Both the position numbers and the translations under genes were made by a program. A stretch of DNA of 6,469 nt, taken from Pseudomonadota bacterium. Lineage in GTDB: Bacteria > Pseudomonadota > Gammaproteobacteria > UBA5335. Location: the NCBI GenBank assembly GCA_002862965.1, contig PKCW01000064.1, positions 1 through 6,469 of the forward strand, written 5' to 3'. Below are positions 6,006 to 6,469 of this stretch, piece after piece (position 1 is the first letter of the stretch; each line of letters opens with the position of its first letter). The notes under the pieces are model-generated. The model made no database searches, was not told the DNA's origin, and saw only the letters and a program-made list of their open reading frames with translations.

Positions 6006-6010
6006 GGAGA
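6006..6010 (+). promoter_or_regulatory. Ribosome-binding site deciding the start of the cytochrome gene
   Basis: GGAGA lies 5 nt before the ATG at 6016. An in-frame ATG at 6004 would add MENP but overlaps this site, and has no equivalent site of its own. The 6016 start also puts the signal peptide at the true N-terminus. Confidence 0.65.
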
Positions 6011-6015
6011 ATCCA

Positions 6016-6469
6016 ATGACCGTCAAGACCGGGCTGACCGGCGCGCTGATACTGGGCATGAGCCTCGCCGCGGGGGCCGCCGCGCCCGATGCGTCGCATC
6101 ATGGCCCGATGGCCCAGCATCACCACGATACCCGCACCCCGCTGCCGCTCAGCCTGCCGATGGCCAACCACCAGAAGCAGAACATGCGCGCGCACCTCGA
6201 GGCCGTCCAGGCGATCGTCGCGGGCCTTGCCAGAAAGGACTTCCCCGCCATCGAGACAGCCGCATCCGCCATGGGCTATTCCCGCGAGATGGAAGGCCAG
6301 TGTCAGCGCATGCGCGCCGGCGCACCGGGATTTGCCGAGCGCGCGATCGCCTTTCACAGGACCGCGGATGAAATCGCCGCCGCCGCGCGCCGCAAGGACG
6401 CCGATGGGGTCCTGACGAGCCTGAGCCGCACCTTGGCGCAGTGCACCGGCTGTCACGCCAACTACAGAC
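6016..6469 (+). CDS. Periplasmic cytochrome c' -like (class II) haem protein, 3' end cut by the window
   Basis: 151 codons are visible and the frame is still open at the window end. A Sec signal peptide (MTVKTGLTGALILGMSLAAGAAA, 1-23) is followed by a His-rich linker with H28-H29 and H35-H37. A helical region follows (about 49-141: NHQKQNMRAHLEAVQAIVAGL, FPAIETAASAMG, FAERAIAFHRTADEIAAAARRKD, GVLTSLSRTLAQ). The covalent haem site CTGCH is at 143-147, followed by ANYR. One haem motif near the C-terminus after a four-helix-bundle-like region, with a Y-R two residues later, is the pattern of class II cytochromes c (c' and relatives such as c-556). The protein probably ends within a few residues beyond the window. 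It would act in periplasmic electron transfer or gas/metal handling; the exact role is unknown. M49 or M57 could be an axial ligand, but this is not decided. Confidence 0.83.
   Translation, partial: MTVKTGLTGALILGMSLAAGAAAPDASHHGPMAQHHHDTRTPLPLSLPMANHQKQNMRAHLEAVQAIVAGLARKDFPAIETAASAMGYSREMEGQCQRMRAGAPGFAERAIAFHRTADEIAAAARRKDADGVLTSLSRTLAQCTGCHANYR

Noticed and set aside
5839..6456. Minus-strand frame of about 205 codons opposite the cytochrome gene
   Set aside because: The plus strand carries a signal peptide, a ribosome-binding site and CTGCH; the minus frame shows no motif.
1..6469. Defence system, prophage, transposon or CRISPR array
   Set aside because: No transposase, integrase, nuclease or helicase genes other than rho, no spaced identical repeats and no terminal repeats were found; the genes are ordinary chromosomal families.

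Overview
This is a GC-rich, densely coded bacterial chromosome segment. Protein family resemblance points to a Proteobacterium, most likely Gammaproteobacteria (Betaproteobacteria is possible). The Rho C-terminus, the gammaproteobacterial-type CCA-adding enzyme, UppP and a c-type cytochrome with C-terminal haem all fit that. The genus cannot be fixed from the sequence. No mobile element, tRNA, rRNA or CRISPR array was seen.

Layout, left to right: (1) the last 60 codons of rho (+), followed after 4 nt by a class I SAM-dependent O-methyltransferase (+). (2) A convergent minus-strand block: a small outer-membrane beta-barrel protein, then a tightly spaced pair in which a SelW-like CxxC thioredoxin-fold protein precedes a two-helix DUF2905 membrane protein. 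A nested hairpin separates the pair from the barrel gene. (3) A 101-bp divergent intergenic region with a near-consensus -10 box and a twin ACGCGT motif. (4) A plus-strand run: a secreted PQQ-dependent, sorbosone-dehydrogenase-like six-bladed propeller; the CCA-adding enzyme (cca); undecaprenyl-diphosphate phosphatase (uppP/bacA); and a cytochrome c' -like haem protein cut off by the window end.

Functionally the window mixes housekeeping genes (transcription termination, tRNA 3'-end maturation, cell-wall lipid carrier recycling) with envelope and redox proteins (periplasmic PQQ sugar/aldose dehydrogenase, periplasmic cytochrome, outer-membrane barrel, CxxC protein). The PQQ dehydrogenase and the cytochrome could belong to one periplasmic electron-transfer chain, but nothing here proves it.

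The most notable feature is the CCA-adding enzyme. Its nucleotidyltransferase half is well conserved, but its C-terminal HD phosphohydrolase part appears eroded (HD has become HA, and other His-rich segments are missing). The first catalytic carboxylate also reads Glu instead of the usual Asp. I found no convincing undescribed multi-gene system. The other items are local structure and gene-pair observations of modest interest.
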